From: Vibrio sp. ES.051 | Lineage (GTDB): Bacteria > Pseudomonadota > Gammaproteobacteria > Enterobacterales > Vibrionaceae | Direction: 5' to 3' | Assembly (NCBI RefSeq): GCF_002563795.1 | Contig: NZ_PDJL01000004.1 | Coordinates: 372,001 to 436,000 of the forward strand | Length of the DNA stretch: 64,000 nucleotides | Part shown: one piece after another, positions 27,872 through 36,533 of the stretch | How positions within the stretch are numbered: the first letter of the stretch is position 1 | How the letters are laid out: the number at the start of each line of letters is the position of its first letter | Program-made: the position numbers and the translations under genes | The notes under the pieces: model-generated | What the model was told of the DNA's origin: nothing | Databases searched by the model: none | What the model saw: only the letters and a program-made list of their open reading frames with translations

Positions 27872-27893
27872 GTTAAACATCGTCATGAAATAC

Positions 27894-27924
27894 AAAAAAG
27901 GTCGACAGTGAGTCGACCTTTTTT
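27894..27924. terminator. Bidirectional terminator between yadH and panC
   Basis: AAAAAAGGTCGAC, AGTGA and GTCGACCTTTTTT form a 13-bp stem between two convergent genes. Confidence 0.94.
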
Positions 27925-27949
27925 ATGTTCGTGAAGTTCAAAGCAATGC

Positions 27950-28864
27950 TTACTCGGCATCTTCTGAGTTGGCATCGTTATATACCACTTCATCCTTTAC
28001 TTCTTTCGCTTCGACAACCATATCGACCGTTTGGTTATCGATAAGACGCGCTTTACCCAAGAATGCAGACATCAAGATCACCGCTTGTGTTGTGTCGGCA
28101 GTGATGGATTGTAACGTACGAGCATCTCGGATGAATATTTCATCAGGGTGTAAGCCAGCGGCGCGAAGTTGGTCGCTTGCATCTTCAATAATCGAGGCAT
28201 AGTCGTCACGGCCGCCACGAATAGTGCTGCTAATCCAACGCATAGTGCGAGCCAATACGGGCGCACGCTGACGTTCATCCAGCGTTAGCAGACTATTACG
28301 TGAACTCATTGCCAGTCCATCCATTTCACGCACGGTTGGAACGCCGATGATTTCAATATCCATTGCGAGATCAATGACCATCTTGCGGATAACAGCAAGT
28401 TGTTGAAAGTCTTTTTCACCGAAACAGGCCACATCCGGTTGTACGATGTTAAATAGCTTATTCACGATGGTAGTCACACCACGGAAGTGTCCTGGGCGAG
28501 AAGCGCCTTCTAAAATGCTCGAAAGGCCGGGAACATCAACCGAAGTCTGTTTATCAAGCCCGTCGGGATAGATAACTTCTGGTGTCGGCGTGAATACCAC
28601 ATCCACCCCTTCCGCCGTGAGCTTGCTTAAATCTTCTTCAAGTGTACGTGGGTAGTTAGTTAAATCGTCTGCACGGTCAAACTGCATCGGGTTAACAAAG
28701 ATGCTTACAACAACGATATCAGCGTATTCGCGTGCTTGACGAACTAATGTTAAGTGACCTTCATGAAGGTTGCCCATGGTTGGGACAAACGCGACTTTAC
28801 GCCCTTCACGTTTATAGGTTTTGATTTGTTCACGAATTGCTGAGATTTCCGCAAAAGTTTGCAT
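27950..28864 (-). CDS. panC: Pantothenate synthetase (pantoate--beta-alanine ligase)
   Basis: Joins pantoate and beta-alanine with ATP to make pantothenate. It is 304 residues, slightly longer than most because of an acidic C-terminal tail ([21 protein letters not shown]). The nucleotide-binding [14 protein letters not shown] holds the HIGH-like motif. FVNPMQF and [15 protein letters not shown] are conserved. The flexible KMSKS-like region is [12 protein letters not shown]. It lies 11 bp after panB, in one operon. Confidence 0.97.
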   Translation of the reverse strand: MQTFAEISAIREQIKTYKREGRKVAFVPTMGNLHEGHLTLVRQAREYADIVVVSIFVNPMQFDRADDLTNYPRTLEEDLSKLTAEGVDVVFTPTPEVIYPDGLDKQTSVDVPGLSSILEGASRPGHFRGVTTIVNKLFNIVQPDVACFGEKDFQQLAVIRKMVIDLAMDIEIIGVPTVREMDGLAMSSRNSLLTLDERQRAPVLARTMRWISSTIRGGRDDYASIIEDASDQLRAAGLHPDEIFIRDARTLQSITADTTQAVILMSAFLGKARLIDNQTVDMVVEAKEVKDEVVYNDANSEDAE

Positions 28865-28875
28865 GCATTTATCCT

Positions 28876-29670
28876 CTAGGCAATGGTATGAGCGTCGTCT
28901 GGGAATACACCGTTTGCAACATCTTCTTTATATTTTGCAACGGCTTTGCGCATATCACCGGTTTCCGCAAGAAAGTTTTTGGAGAATTTAGGCATGTAGT
29001 TAGCCGAAATGCCAAACATGTCATGCATCACAAGAATTTGACCGTCAGTAACATTGCCTGCTCCAATACCGATAACTGGCACGTCGAGCACTTGGGTAAT
29101 GCGTTGTGCCAATTCTGCAGGGACACATTCTAATAGTACAATTTGAGCCCCGGCTTCTTGCAGTGCGAGGGCGTCTTTGACCATGCGATCCGCATTTTCT
29201 TGATCGCGGCCTTGAACTTTATAACCACCGAAAATGTTAACGGACTGAGGGGTTAAGCCAAGGTGAGCACAAACAGGAACGGCACGTTGAGTCAACATTT
29301 TCACGGTATCAACTAACCAGTCTCCACCTTCAATTTTTACCATATTGGCACCAGCACGCATCAGTGTCGCCGCATTTTCGCAAGCTTGTTCTGGCGTGGC
29401 ATAGCTCATGAATGGCATGTCTGCCATCAGTAAACAATTTGGACTACCAGCGCGTACGCAGCGAGTGTGGTAAGCGATATCTTCTACCGTGACGGGAAGC
29501 GTATCGTTGTGGCCTTGCAAAACCATGCCTAATGAATCGCCGACAAGAAGGACTGGCATTTCTTGGCTTTCAAAAAGTTGGGCAAAGCTCGCATCGTAAG
29601 CGGTCGAAGTAGCAAATTTACGACCTTCTTGTTTCCACTTGATGAGGTCGTTGATGGTGATTTTTTTCAT
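28876..29670 (-). CDS. panB: 3-methyl-2-oxobutanoate hydroxymethyltransferase
   Basis: First committed enzyme of pantothenate synthesis, transferring a hydroxymethyl group from methylene-THF to ketoisovalerate. It is 264 residues. The MgIDs are in [20 protein letters not shown], with ADMPFMSY and KIEGG following and the [20 protein letters not shown] loop. Upstream of panC and 24 bp after folK on the same strand. Confidence 0.97.
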   Translation of the reverse strand: MKKITINDLIKWKQEGRKFATSTAYDASFAQLFESQEMPVLLVGDSLGMVLQGHNDTLPVTVEDIAYHTRCVRAGSPNCLLMADMPFMSYATPEQACENAATLMRAGANMVKIEGGDWLVDTVKMLTQRAVPVCAHLGLTPQSVNIFGGYKVQGRDQENADRMVKDALALQEAGAQIVLLECVPAELAQRITQVLDVPVIGIGAGNVTDGQILVMHDMFGISANYMPKFSKNFLAETGDMRKAVAKYKEDVANGVFPDDAHTIA

Positions 29671-29694
29671 GGTTTTATCCTTACTAGGAGTTGG

Positions 29695-30180
29695 CTATGA
29701 CAGCCAAATACTGAGGCCGTTTCTATCTACTTGTTTGAGTAGAGAAGAGACCTCGGTCCCATCAGGGAGTTGTAAACTTGGTGCAATTTCCGCAAGAGGG
29801 TAGAGTACGAATTCACGCTCTTTCATTCCATAATGAGGAACAGTAAGCCTTGCGGAATGAATCACCTCATTACCATAAAGCACAATGTCGAGGTCCAACG
29901 TTCTGGGTCCCCAACGTTCGTCTTTACGGACACGCCCCTGTTCTTGCTCAATAGCTTGAGTGCAATCGAGTAACTCAATCGGCGTCAAACTGGTGTTAAT
30001 CGCCACAACCGCATTGATGTAATCTGGTTGATCCTGTGGTCCCATCGGTGCGCTGCTGTAAAGCGAAGAAGCTTGAATAAATTCTGATTTAGGCAGTGCT
30101 TTTAGTGATTCAATAGCATGTTTCGCTTGGCTGACAGGATCAGCCAAGTTACTGCCTACCGCAATATACGCTGTGATCAC
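29695..30180 (-). CDS. folK: 6-hydroxymethyl-dihydropterin pyrophosphokinase
   Basis: Folate-pathway enzyme that transfers pyrophosphate from ATP to the pterin. It is 161 residues with the standard motifs AYIAVGSNLADP, DQPDYINAVVAI, and WGPRTLDLDIVLYGNE followed by LTVPHYGMKEREFVLYPLAEI. It overlaps the 3' end of pcnB by four bases, as in E. coli, so coupling is likely. Confidence 0.96.
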   Translation of the reverse strand: MITAYIAVGSNLADPVSQAKHAIESLKALPKSEFIQASSLYSSAPMGPQDQPDYINAVVAINTSLTPIELLDCTQAIEQEQGRVRKDERWGPRTLDLDIVLYGNEVIHSARLTVPHYGMKEREFVLYPLAEIAPSLQLPDGTEVSSLLKQVDRNGLSIWLS

Positions 30181-31544
30181 GATTTAGGCTTACTTTTTTT
30201 CTTGCGGTAGTTTTTACGACGGCGTTGCCCTGATTTAGGGGCTTGACTGTCTAAATCGGCTGTCATCGCTTGACGCATTTCTCGGCCGGCATTTTGGAAA
30301 GTTTCCCACCACTTAGCAAGCTGCTGAGTTTCATCGCCTTCAATTTCACCGCGCATTTCAAGAAAATCATAGCCTGCTCTGAATTTATTCAGCTCCATAA
30401 GACGAGATGCACGCTTGCCACTGCGTCGAGGAAGACGTAATTGTAGTTGCCAAATCTCGCGAATGGTCGCGGTATGACGTCGTGGAATGGCAATCGTACG
30501 GACTTGCTCGTCGAGAATAATGTTGCTCGCTTCCATAACGGCGTCGTAATGGTCTAGATTCAGCTCTTCCATGAGTTTGTCGGCTTTGGCGCACAGTGGA
30601 TACCACAACATCGCTGCAAACATGAAGGCAGGATTGATGCGTTTGCCATCTTCGATGCGCATGTCGGTGGAGTCCAGCACCAGATCCAACATTTGCTCAG
30701 TGCGTGATGAGTAATCTTCGGTGAAGTGTTCGGCAATCGTCGGGAAAAGCTGTTGGAATAGGTTGTATTCGCGCAGCAGGTGGTAGGTTTCTAAACCATG
30801 GCCTGATTGCAACAGTTTTAACGACTCTTCAAAGAGACGAGCGGAGGGGATCTCACGCAGCAACGGAGCCATGTCTTCAATGGGCGCGGCAGTATCTTCT
30901 TCAATATCGAAGTCGAGTTTCACAGCGAAACGAATGGCACGCAGCATGCGCACGGGATCTTCACGGTAACGGGTCTCTGGCTCGCCAATCAAACGAATGA
31001 GGCGGTCTTCGAGATCTTCGATACCACGAGCGTAGTCGTGAATAGAATAGTCCGCGATGTTGTAGTACATCGAGTTGATCGTGAAGTCACGGCGCTCAGC
31101 ATCTTCATCAACCGTGCCGTACACGTTGTCGCGCAGCAGCATACCTTCTTTCGATTGCTGAGAAGTGCTCTTGTTCTTTTGTTCTTGGTGGTGACCACGG
31201 AAAGTCGCAACTTCAATGATGTCCCGGCCAAACATAATATGGGCCAAGCGAAAGCGGCGACCAATCAAACGGCAGTTTCTAAATAGCTGTTTGATTTGTT
31301 CCGGTGTTGCGTTAGTCGCAATGTCAAAGTCTTTTGGTTTCTGTCCAAGCAACAAGTCTCGAACCCCGCCACCCACAAGAAAAGCGTCGAAACCAGCACC
31401 ATTTAGGCGGTACAGTACCTTCAGTGCATTATCACTGATCTGTTTACGCGAAATGTTGTGCTCTTCACGAGTTATTACATTGAGAGCGAGCTCTGGAATA
31501 GTGGCAGGTTCGCTTGGAGTATAGTCGTTTGTATTCATGTGCAT
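30177..31544 (-). CDS. pcnB: Poly(A) polymerase I
   Basis: Adds poly(A) tails to RNA 3' ends and so promotes decay. It is 455 residues from the ATG at 31544; a second ATG lies two codons on. The nucleotidyltransferase core is LVGGGVRDLLLGQKPKDFDIATNATP, with the DxD pair, followed by GRRFRLAHIMFG and the RNA-binding ENADRRDFTINSMYY-type segment (EDAERRDFTINSMYYN). The C-terminus is basic (RRRKNYRKKKSKPKS). Neither ATG has a clear Shine-Dalgarno sequence. The frame stays open to a TAG about 45 bases upstream and contains an ATT at 31565, discussed under findings. Confidence 0.95.
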   Translation of the reverse strand: MHMNTNDYTPSEPATIPELALNVITREEHNISRKQISDNALKVLYRLNGAGFDAFLVGGGVRDLLLGQKPKDFDIATNATPEQIKQLFRNCRLIGRRFRLAHIMFGRDIIEVATFRGHHQEQKNKSTSQQSKEGMLLRDNVYGTVDEDAERRDFTINSMYYNIADYSIHDYARGIEDLEDRLIRLIGEPETRYREDPVRMLRAIRFAVKLDFDIEEDTAAPIEDMAPLLREIPSARLFEESLKLLQSGHGLETYHLLREYNLFQQLFPTIAEHFTEDYSSRTEQMLDLVLDSTDMRIEDGKRINPAFMFAAMLWYPLCAKADKLMEELNLDHYDAVMEASNIILDEQVRTIAIPRRHTATIREIWQLQLRLPRRSGKRASRLMELNKFRAGYDFLEMRGEIEGDETQQLAKWWETFQNAGREMRQAMTADLDSQAPKSGQRRRKNYRKKKSKPKS

Positions 31545-31645
31545 CTGGCAATAACTGGGTTTAATCCAATCTTGCTTTGGTTGAGTATCTGTGCCCTAAG
31601 GCTGATTTTGCGGCTAATGATAGCCTACACAGTGCCATTTGAGAA

Positions 31646-32509
31646 TCACAGTGTGATCTCGTTCTCTGCTGGAAGCTGTTCCAAGCGCCAGTTTTTGCAG
31701 CCCCAACGAAGAATTTCTTCGATGTTGGCGGCTTTTATATCTTCAGGGATATCAAACCCTAAAAATGTCATAGCGCGCAACAGAGTTGGCCTCGGGTTGT
31801 CTATATCAATGGCCGTCGCGTGATTTTGTTTCGACAGTTTATTGCCGTTATTGTCCATCGCCAATGGTAAATGCAAGTAGCGAACCTCTGGCTGTCCAAG
31901 GATTTGGTATAAGCTGATTTGGCGTCCAGTGGGTTCAATTAAATCTGCCCCTCGAACGACTTCGGTAATACCTTGGTTGATGTCGTCTAATACTACCGCA
32001 AGATTATACGCAAATAACCCATCTCGACGTTTAATAATGAAATCTTCATTAGCTAATTGCTCAGGAATCGTAATCGTTCCACGCTTTTGGTCGAAAAAGT
32101 GTTCAATGGGCTTGGTCATTTTTAGGCGAATTGCGCCGTCTTTCAAGTTTTTATCTCGACAAATACCAGAATAAAAGCCGCCATGCTCTCTTATTTGCTT
32201 GCGAGTACATTGACAATAGTAGGCATTCCTATTTGTTAACCAAGCATCAACTTGTGCTTGGTAGAAGTCATGACGTTGACTCTGATAAACCACTTCGTCG
32301 TCCCAATGCAGTTGGTACGCTTGGAGAGCATCAAGGATGATTTGCGCCGCCCCTGGCATTTCTCTCGGTGGATCGAGATCTTCAATGCGGACCAACCATT
32401 TGCCATGATTTGCTTTCGCTTGGAAGTAACTACCAAGAGCGGCAACTAAGGAACCAAAATGTAGTGGCCCAGAAGGAGATGGGGCGAATCGGCCAACATA
32501 GCGTGTCAT
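31646..32509 (-). CDS. gluQ: Glutamyl-Q tRNA(Asp) synthetase
   Basis: A truncated GluRS paralogue (YadB) that glutamylates the queuosine base at position 34 of tRNA-Asp. It is 287 residues, with the catalytic core but no anticodon-binding domain. The HIGH-like motif is HFGSL from residue 17, the zinc-binding part contains [13 protein letters not shown], and the KMSKS-like motif is NKLSKQNHA. In E. coli it also lies next to dksA. Confidence 0.95.
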   Translation of the reverse strand: MTRYVGRFAPSPSGPLHFGSLVAALGSYFQAKANHGKWLVRIEDLDPPREMPGAAQIILDALQAYQLHWDDEVVYQSQRHDFYQAQVDAWLTNRNAYYCQCTRKQIREHGGFYSGICRDKNLKDGAIRLKMTKPIEHFFDQKRGTITIPEQLANEDFIIKRRDGLFAYNLAVVLDDINQGITEVVRGADLIEPTGRQISLYQILGQPEVRYLHLPLAMDNNGNKLSKQNHATAIDIDNPRPTLLRAMTFLGFDIPEDIKAANIEEILRWGCKNWRLEQLPAENEITL

Positions 32510-32645
32510 GCGTGTGCCTCTAAAAAATAGGCTTACCTAATCAAAAATAAATTATATCAATCTAAATAAGTACTTGCTTATGCAAATGAGATAGCTCGAA
32601 CGTAGATGGTATCCACGATAAAGTGTTCAGTGAGATGTTGCCAAA

Positions 32646-32670
32646 ACAAAAAGGGAGCCAGAGCTCCCTT
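32646..32670 (-). terminator. Terminator of dksA
   Basis: On the minus strand AAGGGAGC, TCTG, GCTCCCTT is followed by TTTGTTTTGG, 26 bp past the dksA stop. It separates dksA from gluQ. Confidence 0.9.
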
Positions 32671-32695
32671 CAATAATCAAAAAATGCTTGGTTGA

Positions 32696-33142
32696 TTAAC
32701 CTTGCATCTGCTTCTCTTTGATTTCTGCAAGTGTTTTACAGTCAATACAAAGATCAGCGGTTGGACGTGCTTCAAGACGGCGAACGCCAATCTCTACACC
32801 ACAAGATTCACAGAAGCCGAAATCGTCTTCTTTGATTTTGTCCAAAGTCTTTTCAATCTTCTTGATCAAACGGCGTTCACGGTCACGGTTACGCAGTTCT
32901 ACGCTGAACTCTTCCTCTTGAGAGGCGCGGTCAACTGGATCTGGGAAGTTTGCTGCTTCGTCTTGCATGTGGTGAACAGTACGATTCACTTCAGCTCTTA
33001 GTTGGTCACGCCAAGCAGATAAGATTTTCGTAAAGTGTTCAACCTGCTCTGGTGACATGTATTCTTCACCAGGTTTTTCCTGATATGGCTCCACGCCTGC
33101 AATGGCTAGGATGCCTATCGTTTTTTTCTTTGATTCTGGCAT
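32696..33142 (-). CDS. dksA: RNA polymerase-binding transcription factor DksA
   Basis: Secondary-channel factor that acts with ppGpp in the stringent response. It is 148 residues. The coiled coil carries the tip motif DPVDRAS (the DxxDxA pair), and the C4 zinc finger is [19 protein letters not shown] then CIDCK. The start gives [21 protein letters not shown], as in the enterobacterial protein. Own terminator downstream; sfsA lies upstream on the same strand at 136 bp. Confidence 0.98.
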   Translation of the reverse strand: MPESKKKTIGILAIAGVEPYQEKPGEEYMSPEQVEHFTKILSAWRDQLRAEVNRTVHHMQDEAANFPDPVDRASQEEEFSVELRNRDRERRLIKKIEKTLDKIKEDDFGFCESCGVEIGVRRLEARPTADLCIDCKTLAEIKEKQMQG

Positions 33143-33278
33143 ACAGCATCTCCTACTTACACCTAGTCAACTGCTCCGCAGTCAATTTAAGGCGGGTATC
33201 TATAGCAAAAAGAGGCGGTGCAAGCAAATACTGAATCGCAAAGTTATCGTCAATGTGAAGACAACATCATTTTTTCTC

Positions 33279-33995
33279 TTAATTGATAAAATCAATAGTG
33301 GAAATCAGCTGCATTCCAGTATTGCTCAGTTCAGCTTTGTAGCAGAGAACTTCCACTCCAGCGTCTTGTGCTTGTTTGAGTAATAGTGAATATTTCGCGT
33401 CTATATGGCGTGCCGCGGATACTTTTTCAATACCTGAATGTAAAACAGTGAATAAAAGTATGGCTCTACTTCCATTTTGTGCCATTTCTGTGAGCTCTCT
33501 CAGATGCTTTTGTCCTCGAGTCGTGACTGCATCAGGGAAGTATCCTTGTCCAGTTGATCCTGCCTCATCAAGAAGTGTGACACTTTTCACTTCTATATAG
33601 CACTTCGGTTTGTCGCTTGCGCAGAGCAAGATATCAATTCGGCTATTTTCATTTCCGTATTTCACTTCAGTTTGAAGTGTGTCATAACCACAAAGCTCTG
33701 AAATGACCTTGTTTTCGATAGCTTCAACCGCCAATTGATTCGCTCGAGCAGTATTAATACAAATCCTGTGCCCCTCTGGCGTTTCACTGAGCTCCCAGCT
33801 ATTTGGGTATTTACGTTTTGGGTTATCGGAAGTGGAATACCAAACTTTGTTGCCCGGCGTGGCACAACCTGTCATTGCGCCTGTGTTCGCGCAATGGATC
33901 GTGCGGATTTCACCAGTGTCGAGTTTGATGTCGGCAAGGAATCGTTTATAGCGTTTGAGTAGAGTAGCGGACTCTAAAGCGGGTTCGAAATGCAT
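33279..33995 (-). CDS. sfsA: Sugar fermentation stimulation protein SfsA
   Basis: A 238-residue SfsA family protein with an OB-fold N-terminus ([42 protein letters not shown]) and a nuclease-like C-terminal part ([23 protein letters not shown] with Asp, Glu and Lys in PD-(D/E)XK-like order). Named from an E. coli maltose phenotype; the molecular role is not settled, and I infer only nucleic-acid binding. It precedes dksA as in E. coli and is divergent from hrpB. Confidence 0.94.
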   Translation of the reverse strand: MHFEPALESATLLKRYKRFLADIKLDTGEIRTIHCANTGAMTGCATPGNKVWYSTSDNPKRKYPNSWELSETPEGHRICINTARANQLAVEAIENKVISELCGYDTLQTEVKYGNENSRIDILLCASDKPKCYIEVKSVTLLDEAGSTGQGYFPDAVTTRGQKHLRELTEMAQNGSRAILLFTVLHSGIEKVSAARHIDAKYSLLLKQAQDAGVEVLCYKAELSNTGMQLISTIDFIN

Positions 33996-34064
33996 GTGTT
34001 TATTTATTTAGACGAGAATTTTTTATGTACAATGTTGCCAACATTACACCACAAGGTATTTCCT

Positions 34065-36533
34065 TTGTCACAATTGCCGATTGAAGCCGTGATGCCTCAG
34101 CTGTTGACGGCGGTTAAACATCAACATCAAGTGATCTTAAAAGCGGCACCTGGTGCGGGTAAGTCGACTTATTTTCCGTTGCAATTACTTCTAACCCAGT
34201 CCGTCACTGGAAAAATTATCATGCTTGAACCAAGGCGATTAGCCGCGCGTAATATTGCCCGTTACCTTGCCAAGCAGTTAGGAGAAAAGGTTGGTCAGCG
34301 CGTTGGTTATCGTGTTCGCGGCGAGACAAAGGTAGGCTCAGCAACGCAGCTGGAGATTGTCACGGAAGGGGTCATGACACGCATGATTCAAGATGATCCT
34401 GAGCTGGATGGGGTTGATTTACTGATCTTTGACGAGTTCCACGAACGCAGCATTCATGCCGATACGGCTTTAGCTTTTAGTTTAGAGGTGCAAGAAGCGT
34501 TGCGTGACGATCTCAAGTTGGTGGTAATGTCGGCAACGTTAGATCAAGGTGCCTTACAATCGTTATTACCGGAAGCAAGTTACATTGAATCAAAGGGGCG
34601 CAGTTTTGCGGTAGAAACGCGTTATATGCCTTTAGGGATAAATGACCATCTACCGGCGAGGATGGCGAAAACGATTCAAAACCTGATGAATGAAGAGTCA
34701 GGCTCTTTATTGGCTTTTCTGCCCGGAGTGGCAGCGATTAACCAAGTCGAAGAACGGCTATCGCTGTTGGCGGATGATATTGAGGTGTGTCCACTTTATG
34801 GTCAACTGAATTTCGCTGATCAGCAAAAAGCGATTGCGCCTGCAGATCAGGGAAAGCGAAAGGTGGTATTGGCGACGAACATCGCCGAAACTTCATTAAC
34901 GATCGAAGGGATCCGTCTTGTTGTTGATTCCGGATTAGAACGTATCGCGCGTTTTGATTTGAAAAATGGATTGACGCGCTTAGAGCAAGTTCGCATTGCG
35001 CAATCTTCTGCGATTCAGCGCGCAGGACGAGCCGGACGGACAGAAGAGGGAGTCTGTGTACGGCTTTATTCTGAAAGCCAGTTTAAGCAGCAGCCTCAAG
35101 TCTCTCAGCCAGAAATGCTTCATTCCGATTTGGCCAGTTTAGTTATGGAACTCGCCTTTTGGGGCGCTCACGATATCCGCGAACTAAAATGGCTTGATAT
35201 GCCTTCTTGTGCTGCTTTAAAGCAAGCGAAACAATTATTGACATCACTCGGTCTGTTGACGATTCAAGGTCAATTGACCTCCGAGGGTAAACAAGCGCAG
35301 CAACTTGGTGTGGAACCCAGAGCCGCGGCGATGTTAATCCAATCGCAACCCTACAGTGACAAGATGTTAAATACGGCTCTGGCCGCGGTCGCCCTTATTG
35401 AAGAGCCTGAACGTAACGTGACGAATATTGCTCATAGCCTGCATCGTTGGCTTGTTGGTGCTCATCCCAAAAAGTCGCAGCTGTTCAAGCGTGCTCAATC
35501 TCTTGCGTACAAATTGGATACGGAATTTGACCTGAAAGGCGTGGATGAAAAAGCATTACCGCTGGTGTTAAGTTTGGCATTTCCCGATCGCATCGCACAA
35601 CAACGAGCGAATCAATTCGGTCGATTTACGTTGGCGAATGGTCACGGTGCGGAATGTCGTCCGGAAGAAATGTTGGGCAACTGTGAGTATTTGGTGGCGG
35701 TTGATTTAATGCGTTCACACTCTAATTCGAGCCAAATACATTTGGCGTGTGAATTGAACGTCAATATGTTGCGAGCAACTTTTGACTCGCTATTTTCATC
35801 TGAAGAAGTGGTGGATTGGGACGAAAAAAGAGGGCGTTTAGTGGCCGAACGCCAAACAAAGCTCGGTCAGTTAGTGATTGAGCGAGAGGGATTGCCGAGC
35901 CCGAGTCAAGAAAAAATGACACAAGCTTTACTTACTTATGTTCGTCGTCAGGGCTTGCAAAGTCTAAACTGGACACCCGCATCAGAACGTCTTTTAGAAC
36001 GAATTCGCTGTGCAGTGGAATGGCTCCCTGAACAACCATGGCCGAGCTTTGAAAACTCTGAGTTGCTCGATTCCTTGGAGGAGTGGTTGGAGCCGTATAT
36101 GGTTTCGGTCTCATCGGTAAAAGAGTTACATAACATTAATATAGTTGAAGCGCTAAATGCTCGTTTAGGATGGCCGCTCAACCAGAACCTCGATCAATGG
36201 TTGCCCGAGCATTACCAATTATCGACGGGAACGAAGAAGCGTATCCGTTATCAGTATGGACATGACCCGGTGCTGTCGGTGCGCATGCAAGAGGTGTTTG
36301 GTGAAAGTTCATCACCTACAGTGGCACTTGGACGAAAGCGCTTAATCTTGGAGTTACTTTCTCCTGCACAGCGCCCACTTCAGATGACGTCGGATCTCGC
36401 CGCCTTTTGGCGGGGGAGCTACAAAGAAGTGCAAAAAGAGATGAAAGGACGTTATCCGAAGCACGTATGGCCTGATGATCCTGCCAATCATACAGCAACC
36501 ACGAAAACAAAAAGACAATTGAATAATGACTAA
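34065..36533 (+). CDS. hrpB: ATP-dependent RNA helicase HrpB (DEAH-type, superfamily 2)
   Basis: A DExH helicase of 822 residues from a TTG start at 34065 (MSQLPIEAVMPQLL). AAGG lies eight bases upstream, and this matches the E. coli HrpB N-terminus (MSSLPVAAVLPELL). In-frame ATGs exist upstream at 34032 and 33990, but the latter overlaps the sfsA start. Motif I is APGAGKST, II is DEFHER, III is SAT, VI is QRAGRAGR. The HA2 and HrpB-specific C-terminal domains follow. The role in Vibrio is unproven. It overlaps mrcB by eight bases. Confidence 0.9.
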   Translation: MSQLPIEAVMPQLLTAVKHQHQVILKAAPGAGKSTYFPLQLLLTQSVTGKIIMLEPRRLAARNIARYLAKQLGEKVGQRVGYRVRGETKVGSATQLEIVTEGVMTRMIQDDPELDGVDLLIFDEFHERSIHADTALAFSLEVQEALRDDLKLVVMSATLDQGALQSLLPEASYIESKGRSFAVETRYMPLGINDHLPARMAKTIQNLMNEESGSLLAFLPGVAAINQVEERLSLLADDIEVCPLYGQLNFADQQKAIAPADQGKRKVVLATNIAETSLTIEGIRLVVDSGLERIARFDLKNGLTRLEQVRIAQSSAIQRAGRAGRTEEGVCVRLYSESQFKQQPQVSQPEMLHSDLASLVMELAFWGAHDIRELKWLDMPSCAALKQAKQLLTSLGLLTIQGQLTSEGKQAQQLGVEPRAAAMLIQSQPYSDKMLNTALAAVALIEEPERNVTNIAHSLHRWLVGAHPKKSQLFKRAQSLAYKLDTEFDLKGVDEKALPLVLSLAFPDRIAQQRANQFGRFTLANGHGAECRPEEMLGNCEYLVAVDLMRSHSNSSQIHLACELNVNMLRATFDSLFSSEEVVDWDEKRGRLVAERQTKLGQLVIEREGLPSPSQEKMTQALLTYVRRQGLQSLNWTPASERLLERIRCAVEWLPEQPWPSFENSELLDSLEEWLEPYMVSVSSVKELHNINIVEALNARLGWPLNQNLDQWLPEHYQLSTGTKKRIRYQYGHDPVLSVRMQEVFGESSSPTVALGRKRLILELLSPAQRPLQMTSDLAAFWRGSYKEVQKEMKGRYPKHVWPDDPANHTATTKTKRQLNND

